64,000 nucleotides of DNA from Bradyrhizobium sp. 190 (lineage in GTDB: Bacteria > Pseudomonadota > Alphaproteobacteria > Rhizobiales > Xanthobacteraceae): positions 1 to 64,000 of the forward strand of contig NZ_JADPJL010000060.1 of assembly GCF_023073415.1 (NCBI RefSeq), read 5' to 3'. Both the position numbers and the translations under genes were made by a program. Below are positions 18,880 to 28,668 of the stretch, one piece after another (position 1 is the stretch's first letter; every line of letters starts with the position of its first letter). The notes beneath the pieces are model-generated. The model saw only the letters and a program-made list of their open reading frames with translations. It did no database searches and had not been told where the DNA came from.

Positions 18880-20670
18880 TCACCTGATCTTGACGCTGGC
18901 CATTTCCTGGCCGTCCGGACTCATGACATGCGTGGAGCAGGCCAGGCACGGATCGAAGGAATGGATCGTGCGCAGGATCTCCAAAGGCTGCTCGGGATTG
19001 ACCATCGGGGTGTTCATCAGCGAGGCCTCGAATGCACCGATGTTCCCTTGCCGATCGCGCGGTGAGCCGTTCCAGGTGGTCGGCACCACGCACTGGTAGT
19101 TGTCGATCTTGGTTTCCTTGATCTTGATCCAGTGCGCGAGCGCGCCGCGCGGCGCCTCGGTGAAGCCAAACCCCTTGGCCTCCTTCGGCCAGCTCTCCGG
19201 CTTCCACTTGTCGACGTTCGCGGTCGAGCTGTCGCCGGCCTTGATGTTGGCGACGAGCTTGTCCTGGAAGTAGCGCATTTGTCGTCCGGCCCAGACCGAC
19301 TCCATCGCGCGCGCCGTCGTGCGACCGAGCGTCGAGAATAGCGCCGACAGCGGAAGGTTCATATCCTTCAGGAACTTGTCGACAGGATCCTTGAACTCGG
19401 CCTTGTTCTGCGCATAGCCCACCACCCAACGCGCCAGCGGGCCGACCTCCATGGCGTGACCCCGCCAGCGCGGCGCCTTGATCCATGAATATTTTCCATC
19501 CTCATCGAGCTGCTCGATCGCGGTCTTGGTGCCTTTCGCATTGGGCCCCAGCACGTAGTTCGGCTCGGTCACGCCGTCCCAGGGATGCAGTCCCTTGGTT
19601 TCGTCGGGATATTTGTACCAGGAGTGAACCACGAACTCCTGGATCTCATCGGGGTTGGCATGATCGACGGGAAGCACCTCCGAGAGATTGCCGTTTATGA
19701 TGGCGCCCCGCGGCAGCTTCAGGGTCTTGGAGGAGTAGTCGTTGGCGTGTTCCGGCACGTCGCCATAAGAGAGTACGCTCTTGCCGGAAAGACCGCCGCC
19801 GTAGAGCCAGTCCTTGTAGAACGAACCGATCGCCGCCACGTCGGGCAGGTAGACCTGCTCGTTGAACTCGATCAGGCGATCGATGATCGACGAGATCAGG
19901 TTCAGGCGCTCGATGTTGATGGCACCGACCGCGCCCGTGCCGTCGACGTTGATCGGACAGGGCACGCCGCCCACGAGCCAGTTCGGATGCGGATTCTTGC
20001 CGCCGAAGATGGTGTGGATCTTGACGATCTCCTTCTGGAAATCGAGCGCCTCCAGATAGTGCGCGACCGCCATCAGATTGGCCTCAGGCGGCAGCTTGTA
20101 GGCCTTGCTGCCCCAATAGCCGTTTTTGAAGGGCCCCAACTGCCCTGACTCGAAGAACTTCTTGAGACGGGTTTGCAGGTCCTTGAAGTAACCTGGCGAC
20201 GACAGCGGCCAGCTCGAGATCGACTGCGCGAGCGTCGAGGTTGCCCGCGGGTCGGCCGAAAGCGCGGAGACCACATCGACCCAATCCAGCGCGTGCAGGT
20301 GATAGAAGTGAACGACGTGGTCGTGCACCTGCAAGGCAAGCTGCATCAGATTGCGGATCGAATTGGCGTTCTCCGGAATGGTGATCCCGAGCGCGTTCTC
20401 GACCGCGCGCACCGACGTCAGCGCGTGCGTGCCGGTGCAGACGCCGCAGATCCGTTCCGTGAACGCCCAGGCGTCGCGGGGATCGCGGTTCTTCAGGATC
20501 ACCTCGATCCCGCGCCACATCGTGCCGGTGGAGACTGCGTTTCGGATGACGTTGTCGGCGTCGACATTGACCTCGACCCGCATGTGACCTTCGATACGGG
20601 TCACCGGATCGACGACGATGCGCTTGCCGGAATTGTCGAGATTGAAGCCGTTGGGAGCCTGGATACCCAT
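18880..20670 (-). CDS. hupL: HupL, uptake [NiFe]-hydrogenase large subunit
   Basis: HupL carries the NiFe site that oxidises H2, in the periplasm as HupSL. The 596-residue protein has the first ligand motif RICGVCTGTHALTS near residue 75. At the C-terminus is the second, DPCLACSTHVMSPDGQEMAS; the part after His is the peptide HupD cuts off. An AAGGGTAAG site precedes the ATG, about 30 bases after hupS. All four nickel-ligand Cys are present and the frame is clean. Confidence 0.97.
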   Translation of the reverse strand: MGIQAPNGFNLDNSGKRIVVDPVTRIEGHMRVEVNVDADNVIRNAVSTGTMWRGIEVILKNRDPRDAWAFTERICGVCTGTHALTSVRAVENALGITIPENANSIRNLMQLALQVHDHVVHFYHLHALDWVDVVSALSADPRATSTLAQSISSWPLSSPGYFKDLQTRLKKFFESGQLGPFKNGYWGSKAYKLPPEANLMAVAHYLEALDFQKEIVKIHTIFGGKNPHPNWLVGGVPCPINVDGTGAVGAINIERLNLISSIIDRLIEFNEQVYLPDVAAIGSFYKDWLYGGGLSGKSVLSYGDVPEHANDYSSKTLKLPRGAIINGNLSEVLPVDHANPDEIQEFVVHSWYKYPDETKGLHPWDGVTEPNYVLGPNAKGTKTAIEQLDEDGKYSWIKAPRWRGHAMEVGPLARWVVGYAQNKAEFKDPVDKFLKDMNLPLSALFSTLGRTTARAMESVWAGRQMRYFQDKLVANIKAGDSSTANVDKWKPESWPKEAKGFGFTEAPRGALAHWIKIKETKIDNYQCVVPTTWNGSPRDRQGNIGAFEASLMNTPMVNPEQPLEILRTIHSFDPCLACSTHVMSPDGQEMASVKIR

Positions 20671-20700
20671 GATTTTCTTACCCTTGGATCTCTTTGGCGC

Positions 20701-21792
20701 TTAGCTGGTGTGGTGCGCGTCTTCGCGCTTGCCGGCGAGCCGCTTCACCGCGGTCACCGCTGCATGCGCGGCGACTGCCGCACCGACGGCTCCGGCCGCC
20801 ACCATGCCGATCTGGTCGGCGTTCTTCTCGATGCCGAACTGCTTGATGTTGGTGAGACGGTCGTAGAACGAACCCTTGTCCCAGAATCCGTCTTCCGAGC
20901 AGCCGATGCAGCCATGACCCGACTGGATCGGGAAGGAGACGCCGCCATTCCAGCGCACGGTCGAGCAGGCGTTGTAGGTGGTCGGGCCCTTGCAGCCCAT
21001 CTTGTAGAGACAATAGCCCTTGCGCGCCGCCTCGTCGTCCCACTCCTCGACGAATTGGCCGGCGTCGAAATGCGGCCGCCGGTAGCACTTGTCGTGGATG
21101 CGCTGCGAGTAAAACATCTTCGGCCGGCCCTGACGGTCGAGCTCGGGCAATTTGCCGAAAGTGATGATGAAGGTGACGACGCCGGTCATCACTTCGGCGA
21201 TCGGGGGGCATCCCGGCACTTTGATGATCGGCTTGTTGGCGATGACCTTGTCGATGGGCGTCGCCTGCGTCGGATTGGGCTTGGCCGCCTGCACGCAGCC
21301 CCACGAGGCGCAAGCGCCCCAGGCGATGATCGCCATCGCATCCTCCGCCATCATCTTCAGCTTCTCGACGAACGGCTTGCCGCCGTCGATGCAGAACATG
21401 CCGCCTTCGTTCAGCGGCGGATTGCCTTCCACCGCGAGAATGTATTGCCCTTTGTGCTTGGCGCGGGTCTCTTCGAGGATCGCCTCCGCCTGGTGGCCTG
21501 CGGCCGCCATGATGGTGTCGTCATAGTCGAGCGAGATCATCGAGAGCACGGCATCCTTCACCAGCGGGTGCGCGGAACGAATGAAGCTCTCGGAACAGCA
21601 GGTGCATTCGAGGCCGTGCATCCAGATCACCGGCACGCGGGGCTTGGTCTCGAGCGCGTTCGCGATGCGGCTCGCCGCCAGCGGCCCGAGGCCGAGACTC
21701 GTCGCAGTCAGGCTGCAAAATTTGTGAAAGCTCCGACGCGTGATACCTTGACGCCTGATCACGCTGTAAAACGTTTCCGTCGCCGCGCCCAT
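20701..21792 (-). CDS. hupS: HupS, uptake [NiFe]-hydrogenase small subunit
   Basis: HupS holds the FeS clusters that take electrons from HupL. I place the start at 21792 (363 residues) because GGGAGGA precedes this ATG and a twin-arginine signal follows at once (RQGITRRSFHKFCSLTATSLGLG). The frame is open further upstream, but a sigma-54 promoter lies in that part. Motifs include the proximal-cluster LECTCCSESFIRS, then EGNPPLNEGG, ASWGCVQAAKPNP and VPGCPPIAEV. The C-terminal hydrophobic anchor is AAGAVGAAVAAHAAV. Confidence 0.96.
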   Translation of the reverse strand: MGAATETFYSVIRRQGITRRSFHKFCSLTATSLGLGPLAASRIANALETKPRVPVIWMHGLECTCCSESFIRSAHPLVKDAVLSMISLDYDDTIMAAAGHQAEAILEETRAKHKGQYILAVEGNPPLNEGGMFCIDGGKPFVEKLKMMAEDAMAIIAWGACASWGCVQAAKPNPTQATPIDKVIANKPIIKVPGCPPIAEVMTGVVTFIITFGKLPELDRQGRPKMFYSQRIHDKCYRRPHFDAGQFVEEWDDEAARKGYCLYKMGCKGPTTYNACSTVRWNGGVSFPIQSGHGCIGCSEDGFWDKGSFYDRLTNIKQFGIEKNADQIGMVAAGAVGAAVAAHAAVTAVKRLAGKREDAHHTS

Positions 21793-21836
21793 GAATCCTC
21801 CCGCCTCGGCTTGGACTTGTCTATGACGCCAAGGAA

Positions 21837-21852
21837 AGCAAGAAGCAGGCCA
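21837..21852 (-). promoter_or_regulatory. sigma-54 (-24/-12) promoter of hupSLCDF
   Basis: The minus strand reads TGGCCTG-N4-TTGCT with the required 10 bases between GG and GC. The predicted start is about 35 bases before the hupS ATG. I saw no TGT-N10-ACA NifA site within roughly 200 bases upstream, up to the hupV remnant. Confidence 0.85.
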
Positions 21853-22003
21853 AGCACTGGGAGCGTAAGGAAAGTAGAGTGATACCAAATTGTTGCAGAT
21901 TTGAATTGCTCGAATTGCGGTGCGCGCATGCCCCGACCGAGAAAAGCGGAAACAATTCGATTTCAGGCGACAACGAAGTTTCCCCCCCCGCGCGACAGAC
22001 CAC

Positions 22004-22641
22004 TCAATGCGCGGTGCACACCATCCAGGGATCGAACGAGCGCACGACGTGCTGGATGGCGACCGAGCGTGCGCCGGCGTCGCGGACATCGGTGCCGATC
22101 AGCGCCTGCTCCAGCGGGCCGCCGACATCCGCCGGTTGGAAGGCCAGACTATGCGGCCATTTCCCGGCGAAGATACCCATGGGTTCGAGCAGCCGCGCCC
22201 GCGCCGGCAAGACATCGCGTGCCGCAGTGCCGCGCGTCGCTGCGAAACGGTCCCGTGCCTCTCTCATGCCAGGCGTGCGCGGCACGGCCTCGCGAGCGAA
22301 GTCCGACATGAAGAAGATGTAGAAGTGCGTGAGATGATCTGCGGCATTCTCCGCCGCATGCGCGAGATTGGTGGCGAGAATCCCGTTCGGCGCGACCTCG
22401 GCCGCCATCGCATCGCGAAGAGCGGCAGCCGCGGCGACCGACTGCGAGACCGAGCAGATGCCGCAGATCCGCGGCGCCAGCGCCAGCGCCTCGAGGGGCG
22501 GACGCCCCACCAGGATCTGCTCGAAGCCGCGATACGGCGGCGCCGTCACCTCCGCGCGCATGACCCGCCCACTCTCGACATCGAGGCCAACTTCGAGATC
22601 GCCCTCGACGCGTTGAGCGGACCGATCGTGATGCGCGTCAT
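22004..22641 (-). pseudogene. hupV: hupV: H2-sensing regulatory hydrogenase large subunit, inactivated
   Basis: HupV is the large subunit of the H2 sensor that, through HoxJ, controls HoxA. The ATG at 22641 overlaps the hupU stop and reads MTRITIGPLN. A one-base loss at codon ~11 then shifts the frame to RVEGDLEVGLDVESGRV. The L1 motif PRICGICSVSQS is present. The product is only about half the usual ~480 residues, so the middle is deleted. The C-terminal ligand motif reads SFDPWMVCTAH, with Trp in place of the first Cys. It is dead on three counts. Confidence 0.85.
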
Positions 22642-22812
22642 GGCGTGCGCTTGGCCGTCGGACGGCCGGGCGGCACGACCACGCGGTCCGCGGTCGCATT
22701 CAGCCGCACCCGCCGCAGCGTCGCCGACTTCGACAGGGCCGCGAGCGCCACGAACCAGGTCTTGGGCATGTCGGTCGGAAGTCCGACGGGAATGCCGGCA
22801 AGCTTTGCGGAT
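22638..22812 (-). pseudogene. hupU: hupU C-terminal fragment (H2-sensing small subunit)
   Basis: The minus frame reads LAGIPVGLPTDMPKTWFVALAALSKSATLRRVRLNATADRVVVPP and ends in TGA overlapping the hupV ATG. This matches the end of HupU. Similarity stops near 22805, so most of the gene is gone; no HupU N-terminus is seen upstream. Confidence 0.7.
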
Positions 22813-23851
22813 GTCTCTCTTCACAGTGAAACGCGAAGCGACTTGCTCCCGCGCGACCTCCCTCGGCGCGACAGATCATCTTCAAGGGAGTCACGTGACC
22901 GGGCTGGCTTATCGGCCCGATATGTGCAGTTTTCGCCTCGCTGGCGAGCACGCCTGAATTCCAACAGCGCAAAGCGACGGCGACTCCGAACAGACACGTG
23001 GACAAACGTTGGAATGGCTCATCGACCACCTGGATGAATTCCAAGCAGCGGTGGCCGCCGGCGCGACTCGTTTCCGGTTCGCACGCCACGCCCGTGCTGC
23101 CGTCCGCAAACCCTGCCCCGACGCCTCAGTGATCGAACAGAGCGCGGCGGCTATGCTCTACACACGAGAGGCGGCGAGCCGTTTTCGAGCGGACGCTAAC
23201 GAATAAACAGGCAAAGGGGCGGCACCTTAAGCTCATAAGAAGTTGGAACGCGGCCTTGGGCCTCAGCGGGATCGGCCTAGATCTTGTGATCTGCGGCAGC
23301 CGCTTCATCGGCAAGGTCCTCGCGAACCGACGCATCTATGTCGCCACCGGGCAGTGTCTAGCGCACCCTCAACGCGCCCTTGGCCGGCACATATCGCCGG
23401 CGGCTTGGCCCAGAGTATAGTATGCACAGACGTGGCTTGCCCCATCAGTAGAGACCGTTCGGGCCTCGGCTGATCCGAACTCCTCTTCAATCGCGGGACA
23501 CACCAACTGCACGTCCGGCTCGAAGACGAAGCCGCGTAGCACAGGCGTCACTTCAGCTTGATCTGGACGTCACCACGGCAGAATGCCTTCGGCAATGCCG
23601 AAGCCGCACGACTTTCCGGTCGCGTCAATGTCGAGATCGCCCAGCAATGATCAGAACAAAATTTAGCTGTCTGTGAAGCTCCACTGTCACATTCAACGGG
23701 TCCTAGTCATTGTATTCGTTTTGGGCACAGCTGAGCCACTGACTGCCACCTCAAAACGAAACATCGTTATCAAACGTTTTGATGGACCATCAGGAGGCTG
23801 GGACATGCTGGGCCCTCATCGTTAGATTCTAAGTTTTCAGGATTTTGCGCC
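22813..23851. other. gene-poor stretch beyond the hydrogenase cluster
   Basis: About 1 kb with only short overlapping frames on both strands. I recognise no protein family, RNA or insertion-sequence end. It is probably decayed island sequence. Confidence 0.4.
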
Positions 23852-24085
23852 ATGTCATATCCACCCCCTCAAACCAAGCTGCATGCTGTGCTGAGAGGTG
23901 CTCTGGAGGATGCTGTCCGGATGGTGCCTGAAGCAAAGCGGACGTCTTCATTGAAGGCTTGCCTCGCCGAGAAGGTTCTAACTCTGGCCGCGCGGGGTGA
24001 GAGCAATCCAACGATCCTAACTCGTCTCGCCGTGCTGACAGTGCAGAAATCCTGTCATGGCTGTTACGGATGTGAAAGGTGGTAG
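23852..24085 (+). CDS. small hypothetical protein (77 aa)
   Basis: This short frame begins MSYPPPQTKLHAVLRGALED and has a predicted helical, charged middle (VRMVPEAKRTSSLKACLAEKVLTLAARGE). I recall similar small proteins in Bradyrhizobium genomes but no function. No clear ribosome-binding site was found, so it could be a remnant. Confidence 0.35.
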   Translation: MSYPPPQTKLHAVLRGALEDAVRMVPEAKRTSSLKACLAEKVLTLAARGESNPTILTRLAVLTVQKSCHGCYGCERW

Positions 24086-24915
24086 TCGCACGGAGGAGCC
24101 CGCGAAGCGCGAATTGTTAATTTGAACTGGAAGGTCGGGCTTTCTGGCGTCACAGTAGCACGGTTGGCGATAGCTTTTCGCTGACGTGATGGAGATTCGT
24201 TCACTATGTCATGGCGTCCGCGTGACCACCCACGCCGAGGCCAAACTTATCGCATATAAAATAAGACAGAACTTCCTTCGATCTGTAAACCGCCGCCACT
24301 GCCTCGCTTCGGGAATGTCGTTTTCGCGACACACAAGCGTGCATTGAAACACGACCGCGTCGGAATCGAACACAACACACATTTGCCGAATACCGGAATG
24401 CACATGCAGGGAGGACCAGACTTTGATGACGGAAACGATTGCCTTGATCACGCAGGCGAATACTACCAAGAACCTAAGTACTGTTCGCTCGAAACGTCGG
24501 CTGGTTCTGCGACGTGATATCCGCGAAGATCCGCAGCATCCCGCACCATGGCGCTCGCGTCGGTGTAAATGGGCTGCGTCGCAGAGATGGACCCGCGAGG
24601 GCCATCGCCGCAATCCTTCAGTCGAGCTCCGCTGGGATCGCTCCAACCGCGCGCGTATTGTCATTACCACTAAAACTGTGATGCCGTGCGACATCCGCGT
24701 CGAAGGACTAGCCTTGCATCTCACGTCGCGTCAGGTTGTAGAAACTTACGAGAGACGGCGCTTCACCGCGGATGCCATACCCACGGTGCGCCTAAATGCC
24801 AGGACTGGAGGTAGTGAACTGCAATCACAGCAAGAGCGAAGACAAAGTGGCGGGCTGGAAAGCCCTCGCTCTCGGCTCCAGACGATGATCCATATTCGTG
24901 ATTGGAACAGATCGA
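24086..24915. other. gene-poor stretch
   Basis: Two overlapping antiparallel frames of about 170 codons exist here, but neither has family motifs and both are rich in Arg and Ser as expected of chance frames. No supported gene. Confidence 0.35.
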
Positions 24916-25620
24916 AAGCGCGCGGGCGCTGAGATTTATCAAGCGGCAGAATTACAAGACCTTGCAGACGTTTGGCGGAGCGGCATTCGAGCGGGAGCGG
25001 GACGCGCTGGCCTCGATTTACGATCGATCAGACAGTATATATTAGCCGCCGTGGCGGCTATCTCTACAATTTCTGGAAGGACGCCAACAATCCACGCGGC
25101 CTCTGGCGACGAACCACTCTGGACGAATTTCGAACGCCGCGTTGTGGGAAGTTCTGCTCGACATCGAGCAGCTCGCTATCAGCGAGGGTGAAGACTGGCT
25201 TCTGCATGCGACGGCCTCGCTGCCCGGGGCTCATGGACGCACGATGCTGAGCCTCTCGCGGCGCGGCAGCGATGCTGTCACCTTGCGTGAGTTCGACATC
25301 GACGCGAAAGCGTTTGCTCGCGATAGCTTCGTGTTGCCGGAAGCCAAGCGCGACACTGAATGGATTGATCCCGATACGCTGGTGCTGTCGAGCTCTTATG
25401 GGCGGGATATGGCGACGACATCTGGCTATGCGCGCACGGTGCGGCTGTGGCGGCGCGGCACGGGGGCAGATCAAGCTCCGGTGATCTTTGACATTGCAGC
25501 CGATCATGGCAGCGCCCACTGCAATGTCGATCATACCGTTGCGACGGCGCGGATGTGGTTCGTCGATCAGGTCAGCGCGCGTCCGGGGAGCTTTGCTCTA
25601 CCGAGCTACACCACCATCGG
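24915..25620 (+). pseudogene. prolyl oligopeptidase (S9) N-terminal fragment, frameshifted
   Basis: Across two or three plus-strand frames the text reads FERERDALASIYDRSDSIYISRRGGYLYNFWKDANNPRGLWRRTTLDEFR, then WEVLLDIEQLAISEGEDWLL, SLSRRGSDAVTLREFDIDAKAF and LPEAKRDTEWIDPDTLVLSSSYG. This is the start of the seven-bladed propeller of a prolyl oligopeptidase. The catalytic hydrolase domain (Ser, Asp, His) is absent: similarity ends before 25620. It is unrelated to the T3SS next to it. Confidence 0.7.
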
Positions 25621-25865
25621 GGACACGACCTTGCGCCATATCGCGGACAACGTGATTTGGTCACGCGAGATCGGGATATACCCCGCGCTGTCGCGATTGC
25701 TTGTATTGCGGTTGTGGCTCACCAAGCGTCCCACGTTGTTGAGGTTAACGCATTTGTCTTCGCATATAGGTCACAGGTTCAGGCAGACGTTGACGAGCAC
25801 CTCAATGCGAGCGCTTTCGCATCGACACGCAAGACCGATCCGCTGCATTCATCTTCTTTTCTGCT
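25621..25865. other. intergenic
   Basis: No gene recognised between the peptidase remnant and the convergent T3SS operon end. Confidence 0.3.
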
Positions 25866-26108
25866 TCAGCGCGTCGTGCAAAGCTCCTGGTCAGGAGTCC
25901 GGCCAATCGCGCACTCAATGCGTTCGCGCATAGCTGGATCGATATCTTTGGCACCGAGCAACTTTGGCGCCGGCGTCTCCTGCATTTGAAGAGCTGGTTT
26001 ATCCCAGCTAGCGCAACTGCAGAGCCCCAGAGTGGCGAAGAGAGCCGAGCACGAAAGCAGACAAAATGAACCCAAGCGCCACCGCGCTGCCTTCCGACGT
26101 GAATTCAT
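25866..26108 (-). CDS. small putative lipoprotein downstream of rhcV
   Basis: The 80-residue product has a basic N-terminus (MNSRRKAARWRLGSF), a hydrophobic segment (LLSCSALFATLGLC) and a lipobox-like LGLC-S, then a short charged tail. The ATG follows an AAGAAGGA site, 10 bases after the rhcV stop, so it is the last gene of the nopA-rhcV operon. Its role is unknown; a secretion-system pilot or accessory lipoprotein is only a guess. Confidence 0.55.
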   Translation of the reverse strand: MNSRRKAARWRLGSFCLLSCSALFATLGLCSCASWDKPALQMQETPAPKLLGAKDIDPAMRERIECAIGRTPDQELCTTR

Positions 26109-26118
26109 GCGGTCCTTC

Positions 26119-28242
26119 TTAGATTGACTGTTGCGACTGTGAATCGGCTGCAAGGAGCGTGTTGCGGAGTTCCTCGGACGGGGCGTTGTCGTCCTTTGCA
26201 GCTGCGAGTGTAATGGATCCAACAGGCTGGATTGTGAAGTCCGAGGCAAGGTCCTGATAGGATAGAACAGCAAGATCGATCCCATTACGGGTGAGAAAGC
26301 CGCGGACAAAGCGTCGTATATCCATCGAAGCAAGGATAACGGGCTTGATCTGCCCCCGAACTACGTTCGAATGTATCTGACGCATTTTTGAGAGCAGCGC
26401 CTCGCTTTGCTCGTCGCTCAAAACCAGGTAGGGTCCTTTGGCAGTCTCTCGAACCGCGCTGCGCACGATATCCTCGGTTTGACGTTCGATGATAAAGACG
26501 GGCACGACGCGGTGTGCGTTGGCATACCGGTGGCAGATTTGCCGTCTCAGACCGGAGCGAACATGTTCCGTGAGCAAGACGACGTTTTGTTCACGTCCGC
26601 TCCATTCGGCCAATGCTTCCAAGACCAGTCGTGTGTTCCGGATCGGAATACCCTCCTCCAGGAGGCGCCGCAAGACGTCGGCTACTTTAGGGATCGGCGT
26701 CGTACGCAACACCTCCTTGACCAGATCGGAATATTCCGTCTCCATGCGGGCCAGCAACTGGCGCGTCTCCTGGATACCCACCAAGCACTGTGCATAGCGG
26801 GTCAACGCCGAATGGACGCGCAAGGCCAGGATTTCAATGGGACGGTGGTGCCCGATGCCGGCTGCTTTGAGAGCCGGTGCATTGCTCTGTTCAATCCAGA
26901 TTTGATCCGTCTCCCGGTCATGCCGAAACGGGATGCCACTCAATTCAATGTTGGCCGGATCGTCGTGCAGTAGGAGCTGCGTTGGATCAATTAACTCCTG
27001 CTCGACGGGCACGCCCTCGACATCCACCCTGTACTGCAAGTCTGGCAAGCGCTCGTCGACCTCGATGGGGATGCGCGGAATTGTGATGCCGAGATCAGAC
27101 GAGATCAGTCCCGAAACGCGTGCAATGTGCTGTTGCAATTCTTCTTTGTCGATCGCCCGTGTCAGACTTGACGCAAGGAACAACGCGACGGGAAGCGCCT
27201 CCGCAGGCACGATTTCCTTGTTAGACTGTGTGGGAGCCGGGCGAGAGATATCAGCGCTTTTCTTGCCGCTTTGGGTCCCACCGTCGGCAAAGCTCGCTGC
27301 CGCAAAGACTGCAGCCAAGACGAGAAAGACAGGGAGCGGAAAACCCGGAATAGCCCCCATTACAACGAGGACGCAGGCAGACAGCCGCAATGCGTGCGAG
27401 TTTGCTGTGAGCTGGTTAACGATGTCGGTCCCAAGATTGAGCCTTACAACCCCATTTACACGAGTGATGATTGTCGCAGCTGTAATCGAGAGCAGCAGCG
27501 AGGGAATTTGCGAGATTAACGCATCACCTATGGTCAGCAGGGTATATTGATGCAGCGCCGCCTCGAAAGACATGCCCTTGGAGAGCAGGCCGATGGTGAT
27601 CCCGCCCAGCATGTTGACGCAGATAACCACCAATCCTGCGATGGCGTCGCCCTTCACGAATTTCATGGCGCCATCCATAGCCCCGTAAAGCTGGCTTTCT
27701 TTCTCCAATGTAGCGCGCCGGCTGCGGGCTTCGTTCTGATCGATATGCCCATTGCGCAATTCCGCATCGATTCCCATCTGCTTGCCTGGCAGAGCATCGA
27801 GCGTGAACCGCGCCGCCACCTCGGCCACGCGTTCAGCTCCCTTGGCCACGACGATGAACTGCACCATGGTCACGACTAAAAATATGACAATGCCGACGAC
27901 GATATTTCCCGATATGACGAAATCACCGAACGTGCGAATGATGCTGCCCGCATCCCCCTCAGCCAAGATCAGCCGCGTCGTTGAGACGGTGAGCGCCAGA
28001 CGGAATACCGTGGAAATCAGAATGACGCCTGGCAAGGACGAGAAATCAAGTGGAGTGCTAATATAGAGAGCGACCATCAGCAGCAATATGGCGAAGCCCA
28101 GATTGAAGCCGACGAGCGTATCGATCGCCACTATCGGGATCGGCATGATCATCATGCCGACCGTCAGAAGCAGCATCAACGCGACCATCAAATCGGAGCT
28201 GGCCGACGCGCGCGCAATGATCTTACGCAGGACGCTGGTCAT
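26119..28242 (-). CDS. rhcV: RhcV (SctV), T3SS export-gate protein
   Basis: RhcV forms the nonameric export gate. The 707 residues start with a membrane domain of several hydrophobic helices (LMVALMLLLTVGMMIMPIPIVAIDTLVG and following). It includes the family signature LDALPGKQMGIDAELRNG near residue 150 and a large cytoplasmic C-terminal domain. It overlaps the upstream TPR gene by about 20 bases. It is full length and intact. Confidence 0.95.
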   Translation of the reverse strand: MTSVLRKIIARASASSDLMVALMLLLTVGMMIMPIPIVAIDTLVGFNLGFAILLLMVALYISTPLDFSSLPGVILISTVFRLALTVSTTRLILAEGDAGSIIRTFGDFVISGNIVVGIVIFLVVTMVQFIVVAKGAERVAEVAARFTLDALPGKQMGIDAELRNGHIDQNEARSRRATLEKESQLYGAMDGAMKFVKGDAIAGLVVICVNMLGGITIGLLSKGMSFEAALHQYTLLTIGDALISQIPSLLLSITAATIITRVNGVVRLNLGTDIVNQLTANSHALRLSACVLVVMGAIPGFPLPVFLVLAAVFAAASFADGGTQSGKKSADISRPAPTQSNKEIVPAEALPVALFLASSLTRAIDKEELQQHIARVSGLISSDLGITIPRIPIEVDERLPDLQYRVDVEGVPVEQELIDPTQLLLHDDPANIELSGIPFRHDRETDQIWIEQSNAPALKAAGIGHHRPIEILALRVHSALTRYAQCLVGIQETRQLLARMETEYSDLVKEVLRTTPIPKVADVLRRLLEEGIPIRNTRLVLEALAEWSGREQNVVLLTEHVRSGLRRQICHRYANAHRVVPVFIIERQTEDIVRSAVRETAKGPYLVLSDEQSEALLSKMRQIHSNVVRGQIKPVILASMDIRRFVRGFLTRNGIDLAVLSYQDLASDFTIQPVGSITLAAAKDDNAPSEELRNTLLAADSQSQQSI

Positions 28243-28666
28243 GGGGACCTTCCGATCGTTGATTGATCAGGCCAGTGCTGTCACGCAACGAGACATAGCG
28301 TTGGAAAGCGGCGAGCGCCTCGTCTATGAGGCCGGCCCGCCGCAGGGCGTGGCTACGCAACAGCATCAAAGAGATACGCGCCGAGGGTTCGTCATCAAGT
28401 GTGTTCAGTCTATCTAGGACCTGCAACGCCTCACCTCCGAGGCCTTCCAAGATGAGGGCATAGGCGAGAATCCGTAATAGATCGACATCTCGCGAGTAGT
28501 TGCCGACGATGAGTCGCAAAAGAGCCACGCATTCTGCGCTCTGCCCACATGCAAGGTGAAGATAGGAAAGTGTACAGAGCAAATCGCGCTCCTGCCCGGA
28601 ACTCAGTGAGACGTTATCGGATTCGGAAATGTTGGTCGTCCGTTGCGCTCCATCGGAGTTGAACAT
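28223..28666 (-). CDS. TPR-like T3SS accessory protein (SctY-like)
   Basis: This 147-residue soluble protein has tandem helical repeats (LLCTLSYLHLACGQSAECVALLRLIV, LLRILAYALILEGLGGEALQVLDRL, LLRSHALRRAGLIDEALAAFQRYV) typical of TPR chaperones. Its place directly before rhcV suggests a YscY/SctY-type role with SctV or an early substrate. This is inference from position and fold. Confidence 0.7.
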   Translation of the reverse strand: MFNSDGAQRTTNISESDNVSLSSGQERDLLCTLSYLHLACGQSAECVALLRLIVGNYSRDVDLLRILAYALILEGLGGEALQVLDRLNTLDDEPSARISLMLLRSHALRRAGLIDEALAAFQRYVSLRDSTGLINQRSEGPHDQRPA

Positions 28667-28668
28667 TG

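Noticed and set aside
21793..22003. NifA upstream sites before hupS
   Set aside because: No TGT-N10-ACA was found on reading the region.
24165..24195. Possible tts box (CGTCAGC...GAAAAGCT on the minus strand)
   Set aside because: The spacing between the two halves is about four bases short and no candidate gene follows.
24209..24932. Two antiparallel frames of about 170 codons
   Set aside because: Neither has motifs, a convincing ribosome-binding site or plausible composition.
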